Of a stretch of 64,000 bases of DNA, positions 25,206 through 33,384 are shown piece after piece. The notes under the pieces are model-generated. The model did not search any database, was not told the origin of the DNA, and worked only from the letters and a program-made list of their open reading frames with translations. Position numbers and translations under genes: made by a program. The first letter of the stretch is position 1, and every line of letters starts with the position of its first letter. This stretch comes from WHSW01 sp963821345 (GTDB lineage Bacteria; Actinomycetota; Thermoleophilia; Solirubrobacterales; 70-9): contig CAWGDM010000012.1 of the NCBI GenBank assembly GCA_963821345.1, forward strand, positions 1 to 64,000. The letters run 5' to 3'.

Positions 25206-25609
25206 CTACTCCTGAAGCCCGGCGGCTTCGAGGGCATCGGCTCGGTCGAAGTACTCCTCGCCGCGCACAATCCGGCCGTCTCGGAGGGTGAAGATGATCG
25301 CCAGGTGCCAGTCGGCAGGGACGCCGCTCTCCCGGCCCCGTCCGGTGTAGCGATTCCACGTGAGGACACGGTCGGCGCCAACGTCGATGAATTCCTCGAC
25401 GTTGACATGCAGCCCTTCAAAGCCCTCCAACCACTGCTCGATGTAACGCCGGTACGCCCCAGTCCCCGGTGGGTTGCCGCGTCGGGGTCTTCCGCCGACG
25501 TGCGCCATTCGACCTCCGGATCGAAGAACTCGGCGCAATGCCTGTCGAGATCACCGGCATTGAGCGCTTCGACGCCTCGGCGCACGATCTCCACGTTCTC
25601 CTGCGACAT
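25206..25609 (-). pseudogene. NTF2/SnoaL-like protein, first gene of array 2, one frameshift
   Basis: ATG 25609: MSQENVEIVRRGVEALNAGD, CAEFFDPEVEWRTSAEDPDA, then a shift near 25470 and continuation as YRRYIEQWLEGFEGLHVNVE, HLAIIFTLRDGRIVRGEEYF and ADALEAAGLQE. The final codons differ from the others: Q replaces S in GLSE, but the GAG remains. The upstream GATACTGCGTGGGCG resembles the leader of array 1. Interspersed repeat copy C lies 40-160 bases upstream and may carry the promoter. Confidence 0.7.
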
Positions 25610-25651
25610 CGCCCACGCAGTATCGCGCTCTGGTCGTGACCTAGCCGAGCG

Positions 25652-25770
25652 CCGTTGAGGGGCCAGAACGCCAGCCCGCACGGGACTCCACTTGTGGATC
25701 GCGCGGGGGACTCCGGCGTGTGTGGCGGGGCGGTATGTATTTGCTCGCGTACCGCGCCATTCCCGCCGAT
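25652..25770. repeat. interspersed repeat, copy C
   Basis: Aligns with copy B (10771-10892) over about 118 bases. It lies immediately upstream of array 2 and in the leader of the plus-strand gene starting at 25784, so it occupies a divergent promoter region. Confidence 0.65.
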
Positions 25771-25783
25771 CGGCACCATCCAG

Positions 25784-26188
25784 GTGTACGATCGAATTGG
25801 TCCCCAGGTGTCTCCAGTTCTCCGCCAGAAGCTCTGTCTCATCGCTGCGGTCGTCGCGCTGCTTGGTGTCCTCGACGCGGGCACGTCCATTGGGGCGCCG
25901 GCACACCAGCGCGCACAGACCTGCGGCCTCCTGCCGGGTGAGGGCGCCTACAACTACGTGAAGGTCTGGAACGTCGGCTGTGCGAAGGCGAACAAGGTTG
26001 CGAAGAAGGCCTTTCATCGGTTCTGTGATCCGGTTGAGGAGTGCTTCAGCGGTGATCCGAACGCCGACCCGGTACGGGGGCGTACGCACGTCAATAATTG
26101 GAAGTGCAAGCTCAAATTCGCCTGGGAGTTCAGTCGCACGGTCTGCGAGGCACCGCATAAGCGCTTCGTCCAGGCGAGCGGCGCCTAA
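25784..26188 (+). CDS. secreted small cysteine-containing protein
   Basis: About 134 residues from GTG 25784; an alternative GTG lies eight codons later. A signal peptide (KLCLIAAVVALLGVLDAGTS) precedes a mature part with six cysteines and a lysine-rich middle: AQTCGLLPGEGAYNYVKVWN, CAKANKVAKKAFHRFCDPVE, THVNNWKCKLKFAWEFSRTV. The spacing of the cysteines suggests disulfides and export. No known family. The upstream part of the long ORF overlaps repeat C and is unlikely to be coding. Confidence 0.65.
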   Translation: MYDRIGPQVSPVLRQKLCLIAAVVALLGVLDAGTSIGAPAHQRAQTCGLLPGEGAYNYVKVWNVGCAKANKVAKKAFHRFCDPVEECFSGDPNADPVRGRTHVNNWKCKLKFAWEFSRTVCEAPHKRFVQASGA

Positions 26189-26402
26189 GGGCTGCGACGG
26201 CCTCTAGTTGAGCGATGTAAATACAGGGGGCGCAGCGACAATCAGCGCCGCGACGGCCAGTTCCCCGACGCGCCGCTGCGTCGTGCGCAACAAACGCGAG
26301 AGGTCGCTGGTCGACACCAGCCGCGCCCATCGTCGACTCGAGAGCGTGCCATCGTCCAGAACCCCCATGTTGTGAATGAGCGGTTCCCTTGGTGTGTTCG
26401 CC

Positions 26403-29159
26403 TCATTCCCCCTCATGCAAGTACTGCGCGCGCTCTTCATCGGTCAACTCCCGAGTCACCCGGTCGCGGGCGCGCGCGATGAGCTCTGAAAGGGAGGCGT
26501 CGCACGTCTCGCACGCATACGTCCTCAACGTTCCGTCGTCACCGAGCGTGACGACGGAACGGCCGTCGGGGCTGAAAGTGGCCGCCCGCACGGGCCCGGC
26601 GTGGCCCTGTAGGACTGAGATCTGCGTGCCGCTTGCCGCGTCCCAGATCCGCGCCGTACCATCTTCGGACGCTGTAACCACTGAGTCAGCATCGGAGCTG
26701 AAGTCGACGGAGGTCACGACGCCCGTGTGACCGCGCAGCACCGTCTTCGTCTCGCCGGTCGCCACGTTCCAGATGCGGGCTGTCTGATCATCGGACCCCG
26801 TGACCACGTATCCACCGTCCGGGCTAAAGGCCGCAGCGTTCACGAAACCGGTGTGACCTCGGAGGTCCGCGGTCTTTTCGCCGCTTGCCACGTTCCAGAT
26901 CCCGGCGCCTTGCGCATGCAGTCCTGCGACGACGGAGCCGCCATCAGGGCTAAAGTCGGCGAACAGCACGGAGACACTGGCGGTCGGTGTCAGGTCGCGC
27001 TGGAGCACGGTTCTTCTACCGCTGGCCAGGTCCCAAACCGCGACGTTCCCGTACGAAGTGGCTACCACCGAGCCGCCGTCGGGGCTGAAGGCGGCATCCA
27101 CCAGGCTCCCGTGTGGACTGTGTAGGACTGCCGTCTGGTCACCACTCGGCACCTCCCATACGCGAGCGTCGCCCTCGTCCCATGCTGTCGTGACCGCAGA
27201 GCCGCCATCGGGGCTGAGGGCGGCGGACGACAAAGCGCCCCCTTCGGCCCGAAGGACACTTGCCTGCTTGCCCCTCGCCACATTCCAGATTCGAGCCATC
27301 CCTTGATCGTGGTTGGTCACCGTGACCACCGAGCGACCGTCGGGGCTGAAAGTGGCGGACGAGACCATTCGGCTCGCACGCCCTCCTGGTCGCACATCCG
27401 TGCGACCGCCCAGAGCCGTGGTCGACTCGCTGCTCGCCACGCTCCAGGTGCGGGCGGTTCCATCGTCCGAGGCGGTGATTACGGACTCACCATCAGGGCT
27501 GAAGGCGGCGTCCGTCACTGGGCCGGTGTGGCCGCGCAGGACCGTCGTCGGATCGCCGCTTGCCACGTTCCAGATCCGCGCCGTCCGATCATCGGATGCG
27601 GTCACCACGGACTCACCATCGGGGCTGAAGGCGACGTCCCTCACTGGGCCGGTGTGGCCGCGTAGGACGGTCGTCTGCTCACCGCTTGCCACGTTCCAGA
27701 TCCGCGCCGTCCGATCATAGGATGCGGTCACCACGGACTTCCCATCGGGGCTGAAGTCGGCATCCAACACGGCTCCGGCGTGCCCCCGCAGGACCGTCGT
27801 CGGATCGCCGCTTGCCACGTTCCAGATCCGCGCCGTCCGATCATCGGATGCGGTCACCACGGACTCACCGTCAGGGCTGAAGGCGACGTTCATCAGGTAG
27901 CCGGTGTGACCTCGCAGGACGGTCGTCTGCTCGCCGCTCGCCACGTTCCAGATCCGCGCAATCTTAGGATTTAGGTTCACCACTGTGGCCGCCGACTGGC
28001 CGTTGGGGCTCAGGGCCGCAAACGCGACCTCCTCACGGCGAAGGACTGTCTTCTGCTCACCGCTCGCCAGGTCCCACACTCGGGTGCTGCCATCGTCGGA
28101 TGCCGTAATCACGGAGTGGCCATCGCGGCTGAACTGAGCGTCCCACACCGCGCCGGTGTGCCCCCGCAGGACGATCGTCTGTTTGCCGCTCGCCAGGTCC
28201 CATACGCGAGCCGTCGGCCCATCGAGCACAATCACCGACTGTCTGCCGGCCGAGCTGAACGCGACGGCCGTCAGATAGCCGCTAGGAACACGCCACGTCC
28301 TGCGCAAATGCGACTCGGCGAGCGCCTTCCGCAAAGCCCTTTCGGCCTCGCTCGTGTCACGGGTCTCGGCCGCCTGAGTCGCCAGGAGCAAGCCGAGCTC
28401 GGGGTCAGTCTGCAGGTTGGCCATTGCAGCCCCGGCGAGCTCTCTCGAGACCGCCGTTTTCTGCTGTCGGACCGCCGCGTTTCGCTGAACGACGGCGAGT
28501 ACAGCGAGGGTGGCTGAGACGACAAGGGCGGACGCGACGGCGACTAAGGTCAGTCTCTGCCGTCTAGAGGAGGCCTTCCGGCTGGCCAAGATGTAGTCGG
28601 TCTGAAGTTGCGTCGGGGCGGGCTCCTTGCCGGGCTGCCGTGAGAGCCACACCTCCATCGCACGGAGCTCCGAGCCGCGCAGGAGAAAGCTCCTGTCGCG
28701 ACCTCGCTGATCCCACTCGACCGCGCGCTTACCCCAGTGGGTGTGGGCGCGTACCCAAGGAAGATCGGTGTTAATCGCTTTGACAAGGGCCACCATGCAC
28801 TCGTCAAAGCTGTCTTCGAAGGCGCCCTCTGCGGGCAGCCAGTTATGCGTGCTCACTAGTTCGGGTACGCCAGCGCCAGGGACGGCGCGGTGCCTGAGCG
28901 GAAGGATGCGCTTGTTGAGCTCGCCCGCGTACTCGAGCTCCGTGCGGCAGTACTTGGACTCGATCGCGTCAGGGCTGATCACGTAAATGAAGGCGTCGCT
29001 GTCGGCGATCCCTTCCCTGAGGTCGTCTTCCCACTTGCTGCCCGTGGGAATTTCCCAGTCGACCCAAACAACCTTGCCCAAGTTTTCCAGCGCGCGATGC
29101 AAGCGCTTGACGAACGGCTTGCTGTCGCGCCGCGCATAACAGATGAAGACGTCAGCCAC
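26403..29159 (-). CDS. TIR-TM-WD40 protein
   Basis: 918 residues, intact. The TIR domain is about residues 1-140: MADVFICYARRDSKPFVKRL, VVWVDWEIPTGSKWEDDLRE, SDAFIYVISPDAIESKYCRT, ELEYAGELNKRILPL; the Glu of TELEYA is at the NADase position. A linker and one TM helix follow (LTLVAVASALVVSATLAVLA, about 203-225), then a short helical region with TDPELGLLLATQAAE, then about 14 WD40 repeats (RIWNVASGEQTTVLRGHTG type), enough for two seven-bladed propellers. Repeats at 27530-27980 are nearly identical in DNA, pointing to recent expansion. Probably a membrane-bound sensor whose propeller detects a partner and activates TIR; this is inference from similar TIR-WD40 architectures. Confidence 0.9.
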   Translation of the reverse strand: MADVFICYARRDSKPFVKRLHRALENLGKVVWVDWEIPTGSKWEDDLREGIADSDAFIYVISPDAIESKYCRTELEYAGELNKRILPLRHRAVPGAGVPELVSTHNWLPAEGAFEDSFDECMVALVKAINTDLPWVRAHTHWGKRAVEWDQRGRDRSFLLRGSELRAMEVWLSRQPGKEPAPTQLQTDYILASRKASSRRQRLTLVAVASALVVSATLAVLAVVQRNAAVRQQKTAVSRELAGAAMANLQTDPELGLLLATQAAETRDTSEAERALRKALAESHLRRTWRVPSGYLTAVAFSSAGRQSVIVLDGPTARVWDLASGKQTIVLRGHTGAVWDAQFSRDGHSVITASDDGSTRVWDLASGEQKTVLRREEVAFAALSPNGQSAATVVNLNPKIARIWNVASGEQTTVLRGHTGYLMNVAFSPDGESVVTASDDRTARIWNVASGDPTTVLRGHAGAVLDADFSPDGKSVVTASYDRTARIWNVASGEQTTVLRGHTGPVRDVAFSPDGESVVTASDDRTARIWNVASGDPTTVLRGHTGPVTDAAFSPDGESVITASDDGTARTWSVASSESTTALGGRTDVRPGGRASRMVSSATFSPDGRSVVTVTNHDQGMARIWNVARGKQASVLRAEGGALSSAALSPDGGSAVTTAWDEGDARVWEVPSGDQTAVLHSPHGSLVDAAFSPDGGSVVATSYGNVAVWDLASGRRTVLQRDLTPTASVSVLFADFSPDGGSVVAGLHAQGAGIWNVASGEKTADLRGHTGFVNAAAFSPDGGYVVTGSDDQTARIWNVATGETKTVLRGHTGVVTSVDFSSDADSVVTASEDGTARIWDAASGTQISVLQGHAGPVRAATFSPDGRSVVTLGDDGTLRTYACETCDASLSELIARARDRVTRELTDEERAQYLHEGE

Positions 29160-29245
29160 TTATCGCCCTATGCCTTCCAATGGCGATACCCATCCTCGCC
29201 GCGGGCGATTGAGATCCTTGACCGCCGACATGGGCGTCGCCGCGA

Positions 29246-30202
29246 TCAGCGCGGCTGCCAGCTCGGGTCAACCAGTCCGCCCCCGCTGAGCTCCAGCAGA
29301 CGCCGGGGCTTCGCCGCGCCACCGAGCCGGAGCTTCATCAGCACGCCCTCGGACGAGTAGACGAGGCGCGTTCCGCTCGGCGAGAAGGCAGGCATCCCGA
29401 CATCGTGGTGTCCACGGGTGAGCTGCTTCGAGTGCCGTCCGTCGGCGTCCACGAGCACCAGCTGCTGCGGGCGGCCGGCCCGCGCGTAGACGAGGCGCCC
29501 CGCATCCGGGGCCCAGTCGATGCTGAAGGTCGAGTGGCCGGTTGCAACTGGCGTGAGCCCCTCGCCGTTAGGCCGGACGAGGTAGACCCCGATCTTGGGC
29601 GGGTGGGCGACGCCGGCCGGCCGACGATTCGAGAACGCGATCCGGTCGCCGGCCGGCGACCAGGCCGGGTAGAGCTCGTCGAGGTCGCGCGTGTCGGTCA
29701 CCTGGCGCAGGCCCTTGCCGTTCGCGCGCACGGTGAACAGGTCGCTTTGCTGCTTTGTCGTGTCGTCGATGCGCGCGAAGACCAGCCGGTGACCGTCGGG
29801 CGACCACGAAGGCATCAGATCGCTGAACTTGGTGCCGTGAAAACGCTTCCCGCGCGTCACCTGATGCAGTCGGTCGCCGTCGGCGCCCATGACATAGAGC
29901 CGCCGATCGCGCGCAAAGGCGAGCCGCCTGCCGTTCGGCGACCAGGCGATGTACTCGTCGATGCAACAGCCGTCAGTGAGCTGCTGGAGTTCGGTGCCGT
30001 CGGCGTTCACGGTGTAGATCTGCGAGGCGAAGCCGTGCTCGATGATGCGCGCGAAGGCGATCCTGCCGTTCTTCCCCTCGAAGGCGGCGCGCGACTCGCC
30101 GCCGTCAACCGCCAGCGCTGAGATGCAGAGAGCCGCCGCTGCGGCGCCGAACGTCGCAACGCGACGAGTGCCCGATGCCGGTCCGAGCCCGTGCCTCCTC
30201 AC
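29246..30202 (-). CDS. secreted TolB-like/PD40 beta-propeller protein
   Basis: 318 residues. Signal peptide RVATFGAAAAALCISALAVD, then about six WD40-like PD40 repeats with the motif AWSPNGRRLAFARDRRLYVM or SWSPDGHRLVFARI. These are typical of TolB-type propellers that bind proteins or sense the periplasmic/extracellular side. It has no catalytic domain. It lies 87 bases downstream of the start of the TIR-WD40 gene on the same strand. The start ATG 30202 is well supported by the signal peptide. Confidence 0.8.
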   Translation of the reverse strand: MRRHGLGPASGTRRVATFGAAAAALCISALAVDGGESRAAFEGKNGRIAFARIIEHGFASQIYTVNADGTELQQLTDGCCIDEYIAWSPNGRRLAFARDRRLYVMGADGDRLHQVTRGKRFHGTKFSDLMPSWSPDGHRLVFARIDDTTKQQSDLFTVRANGKGLRQVTDTRDLDELYPAWSPAGDRIAFSNRRPAGVAHPPKIGVYLVRPNGEGLTPVATGHSTFSIDWAPDAGRLVYARAGRPQQLVLVDADGRHSKQLTRGHHDVGMPAFSPSGTRLVYSSEGVLMKLRLGGAAKPRRLLELSGGGLVDPSWQPR

Positions 30203-30316
30203 CGACTCACCATATCGGTGGAGTGGTCGAGCTCCAAGGGTTCTGGAGCTAGCCAGCTTTGACAGGGACCGGCGCCCGGGATAGGGTCGGCTCGCGCAAC
30301 ACGAGATCGGAGCGCC

Positions 30317-31507
30317 GTGAACGGACGCATCGGGGTGTGGTGGACGGCGTACGCGAAAGGCCTCCGCCTACGAGCCAGCGAGGCATCTTTCCGTCTCCTG
30401 GTCGCCCTCGCAGCCGTCGCTGGCCTCCTTCTAGCCCCGACCGCCCCCGCGCAGGCCGCCGTCGGTCGCGCCAACCTTGACGGCACCGGCGCCGACGAGG
30501 GCTTTATCACGACCTGGGGGACTACGTATGACGTCGCCGTCGATGCCGGGCACGTCTACTGGACCTGGTCGGTGGACGACGATCCCTTCGGCGCGTCGAT
30601 CGGCCGCGCCAACCTCGACGGCACCAGCGTCGACCAGGGCTTCATCTCCGGGATCGGCCCGGGTGGCGTGGCGGTCGGCGCCGACCACATCTATTGGACG
30701 AACGCCGGCACCCAAACGATTGGCCGCGCCAACCTCGACGGCACCGGTGTCGAGCTCATCTGGGTGACGAGCGTGGGTGAGCGACCGCTCGACATAGAGG
30801 TGAACGCAACGCACGTTTACTGGGCTTGGGCGAGCGGTGGACAGGTCGGTCCGCAGTCGGCCTTTATCGGGCGCGCCAACCTCGACGGGACGAGCGCGGA
30901 TCGCGACTTCATCGGGCCGATCGAGCTCGGCAGCAACACCGCCCTTGCTCTCGACGCCGCGCACGTCTACTGGGGGGGTGCCGGTGGCTCCTTCTCGCGC
31001 GCCAATCTCGATGGGACGGCGATCACGCCTGAGTTCGTTCAGGCTCCCGGTTACGACCTCGCCGTCGATGGCGGCGCAATTCTCTTCTCCGCCGGGTCGA
31101 TCCCCTCCGGCAGGGACATCGTGAACGGGATCGGTCGCGCCAACGTCGACGGAAGCGCGCCCAACCCCTTCTTCATCCCGAACCTCGCCACCCCGCCGCT
31201 CGGGATCGCGCTTGGCCCCGCCGACATCTACTGGAGCACCCGCGATACCGACCCCCCCCAAACGAAGCTGACCAAGGAGGCGCCTGACCGCACGCAACGG
31301 CACGAGGTCAAGTTTAAGTTCACCTCCGATGAACCCGGGTCGACCTTCAAGTGCAGGCTTGACGACAAGCGGTTTCACCCCTGCTCGTCGCCGAAAAAGG
31401 TGAAGAACCTCGACGAGGGCAAACACCGTTTTGAGGTGCGCGCGTTCGACGCTGTCGGCAACGGCGACCCAACGTCGGTCAAGGACAAGTTCAAAGTCGT
31501 CCCCTGA
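30317..31507 (+). CDS. secreted YWTD-like propeller with Ig-like C-terminal domain
   Basis: 396 residues from GTG 30317. Signal peptide LLVALAAVAGLLLAPTAPAQ. Residues ~48-305 hold about six copies of a ~42-residue unit with IGRANLDGTG and VDAGHVYWTWS, resembling LDL-receptor-type YWTD propellers as found in actinobacterial exported proteins. Residues ~315-396 (EVKFKFTSDEPGSTFKCRLD and GKHRFEVRAFDAVGNGDP) form a bacterial Ig-like domain. Divergent from the PD40 protein with ~115 bases between. Probably a cell-surface binding protein. Confidence 0.8.
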   Translation: MNGRIGVWWTAYAKGLRLRASEASFRLLVALAAVAGLLLAPTAPAQAAVGRANLDGTGADEGFITTWGTTYDVAVDAGHVYWTWSVDDDPFGASIGRANLDGTSVDQGFISGIGPGGVAVGADHIYWTNAGTQTIGRANLDGTGVELIWVTSVGERPLDIEVNATHVYWAWASGGQVGPQSAFIGRANLDGTSADRDFIGPIELGSNTALALDAAHVYWGGAGGSFSRANLDGTAITPEFVQAPGYDLAVDGGAILFSAGSIPSGRDIVNGIGRANVDGSAPNPFFIPNLATPPLGIALGPADIYWSTRDTDPPQTKLTKEAPDRTQRHEVKFKFTSDEPGSTFKCRLDDKRFHPCSSPKKVKNLDEGKHRFEVRAFDAVGNGDPTSVKDKFKVVP

Positions 31508-31591
31508 CCGTCTCCGCCGAGCCCGGGCGCGTGTAAGCCCGTCCGAACCTAGCTCGTAGGGCCACCGAGAGGCAAGTTCTGACGGGAGTCA

Positions 31592-31917
31592 TCACTGCGC
31601 AGCAGCTGGGATGCAGCTCGTCGGACCGCCTGTGGCCCCGTCGCCGAACGCCCGAATTCGCTCGTACGCTGTGCCGTGAGCTTGCGGGTCGGTCCAGGGC
31701 AGCCCGTCGGCATCTGTCACCGTGATCAAGGTGTCGATCGCCCGATCGAAGTCCTCGCGGGTGAGTTGTCCATGCCGGGATGCGTAACGAGCCCAGGCTC
31801 CAGCGAGGCAGTCGGCCCCGAGTTCGAAGCGGATGGTCTGCCTAAACCGGACTCGGACGCTGGTCCTCGATCGCGTGCCCCCACTCGTGTGCTCGGGAGC
31901 TGTCTAGGCCCGCTTTG
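31592..31917 (-). pseudogene. relic of a neutral zinc metallopeptidase (YpfJ/PF04228 type)
   Basis: Two frames on the minus strand give the C-terminal half of the family: SSRAHEWGHAIEDQ with the HExxH zinc motif, then, after a shift, RQTIRFELGADCLAGAWARY, GQLTREDFDRAIDTLITVTD and a TGA at 31592-31594. ELGADCLAG is the second family signature. The N-terminal membrane and catalytic-loop part is missing, so it is a 5'-truncated relic. No start codon or leader is visible. Confidence 0.6.
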
Positions 31918-32036
31918 GCCACGGAGAAAGAGGGTAAGTCCGCCGTCTGATGTTGAGCGAGGCCTAGACCCGCGTCGACTCAAGTGCCGGGCTACGGGGA
32001 GGGTTTCGCGGTCGCGTCGCTCCGGTCGCCCGCCAC

Positions 32037-32917
32037 TCATAGCTCCGCGAGGAGGCGCGAGCATGCGCGTCGAACGCTTTCCATATTGCCCTCACGGCAG
32101 TCTTCGTACTGATGCACCTCCAACGACGGCGGCAGGGCCCCCGTGTAGAGGTACAACGGAAACAGCACGTCGCGGGTCTGCTTGTGCCGGAGTAGCGCGA
32201 TGTTGAACTCCTCTTGGCACTCGGGCGAGCGCAGATACGCAGGCGAGTACACCGGGACCACCTTCCGGCAACTGTCGAGCGCTTTGTTGATCTCCGACTG
32301 CCACGCTGCTCCGGGCTTCAGCTCCAAGGTGTCCCGAAATAGGCGGAGCTGAGGGCGTTGATCAAGTAGTTCCATCTCGATCTGGTCGATGTCGGCGCCG
32401 TCGGCGTGCGCGTAGCTGAGAATACGTCATAGGCGGCGTCGGAGGACCAGCCTGCACCAGCGGCTTCATCCGGCCCCACTGCGTTCTCGCGCGACTTCAG
32501 TTCGGCGAAGCACTCTCGCGCCTCGTCGATCTTGTTTGGACTATGCACCGCAATTAGAAGCCGATCGAGCGCTAGCCCCAAGCGCACCCATTGAATCGCC
32601 GCCTCGAGGAGCGGCGGCAGCATTGCCGAGACCGGTAGCCGCGCGTTGCCGGTGGCGACCAAGGGCATCGCCACCACGCGAACCCCGGACTCACCAAGCA
32701 CCGTGGCGCAGTTGAGGCAGAGGATCTCCATCGGCGTGTGGCGGTATACGCAATCGTCTCGCCGCTCTCGAAGCGAGGCACCGCAGCGGTTGCAGCAGCA
32801 CGCGCGGCTGACGATGGTCAGGGAATGGCGGTCGGCGTACTTCGACCGCTGTTCTCGTTGGCTACTCGTCTGGGCAAGCCTGGCGCGGCGCTTTTTTTCT
32901 CTCGACTTGAAGCTCAT
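32037..32917 (-). pseudogene. zinc-ribbon TIR-domain protein, one frameshift
   Basis: From ATG 32917 a basic N-terminus is followed by a four-cysteine zinc ribbon (CNRCGAS ... LCLNCATVLG, CxxC-24-CxxC) and a helical region to about residue 160. The TIR domain begins AAYDVF, and one missing base near 32420 moves the frame to SYAHADGADIDQIEMELLDQ, RLFRDTLELKPGAAWQSEIN, KVVPVYSPAYLRSPECQEEF and LLRHKQTRDVLFPLYLYTGA. The Glu in CQEEFNIAL is at the NADase position. Third TIR protein of the island. If the base is an assembly error the gene is intact, about 293 residues. Confidence 0.7.
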
Positions 32918-33272
32918 CGGTTGCTTCTCCCTTCGGGCAGGACAAAGCTGCCCTTACCGGACGTTTGACGCTTGCGATCAACGTCGCCGCTGGAGCGGTG
33001 GACTACTCCGCTCGCTCTCCCGCTCCCCTACGGCCGAGGCCGGGTATCGCGCCTTCGCTGTCTGAGCTGGCGGACCGAATCCGTCTCGACCGCGGCGGCT
33101 CATCTGTCGATCTGCCTGATCGTGCGCCTGCTGGTCCAGGGCACCGGCGGGGCTTGTGCGGCTGCTGAACCCCGGCGGCTACCGGGCGTCGCAGGGCTAG
33201 TCGATTGCACCCCCGCCGGGTGCGTTTGGGCCACTACTGGGCCACGGACCTAGGGGAGCCAGAGCCAGACTC
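32918..33272. other. gene-free right end of the island
   Basis: About 355 bases between the zinc-ribbon TIR gene start and the right direct repeat. This is where an integrase often sits, next to the tRNA, but no reading frame here shows recombinase motifs. Nothing recognisable is seen. Confidence 0.5.
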
Positions 33273-33329
33273 GGCTCTGCAATGGGAAGCGGCTGATGGG
33301 ATTCGAACCCACGACCTTCTGCATGGCAA
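33273..33329. repeat. att-like direct repeat, copy 2 (within tRNA-Gly)
   Basis: Perfect 57-base match to 17910-17966. It overlaps the tRNA from the discriminator (33288) to the anticodon loop (33329) and extends 15 bases beyond the 3' end. Confidence 0.9.
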
Positions 33330-33361
33330 GCAGACGCTCTAGCCAACTGAGCTACAGCCGC
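33288..33361 (-). tRNA. tRNA-Gly (GCC)
   Basis: A complete 74-base cloverleaf: acceptor GCGGCTG/CAGCCGC, D-arm GCTC-GAGC, anticodon stem TCTGC/GCAGA with loop TTGCCAT (anticodon GCC), T-arm GTGGG-TTCGAAT-CCCAT, discriminator T. CCA is not encoded. Its 3' part is the integration site of the island to its left. Confidence 0.95.
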
Positions 33362-33384
33362 GCGAGGCGGGGAGTGTAGAGCAG

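Larger units (their letters stand above)
17967..33272. mobile_element. putative genomic island integrated in tRNA-Gly(GCC)
   Basis: About 15.3 kb between two perfect 57-bp direct repeats of the tRNA-Gly 3' end; the functional tRNA is rebuilt at the right end. The content is accessory: DUF5661, three TIR proteins, a trypsin-like protease, an NTF2-like array, secreted propellers and many small proteins. No tyrosine or serine recombinase is recognised inside, so the element is either a non-autonomous island or a relic whose integrase has been lost. A tRNA-Val fragment at 18728-18772 hints at a nested event. Confidence 0.7.

Noticed and set aside
23568..25609. A polyketide-cyclase biosynthetic cluster suggested by SnoaL-like genes
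   Set aside because: No polyketide synthase, acyl carrier or tailoring gene is near; the NTF2 fold alone does not show cyclase activity.
26204..26402. Small minus-strand membrane-like ORF downstream of the TIR-WD40 gene
   Set aside because: It overlaps the end of the TIR-WD40 gene, lacks a ribosome binding site and resembles nothing; evidence is too thin for a feature.
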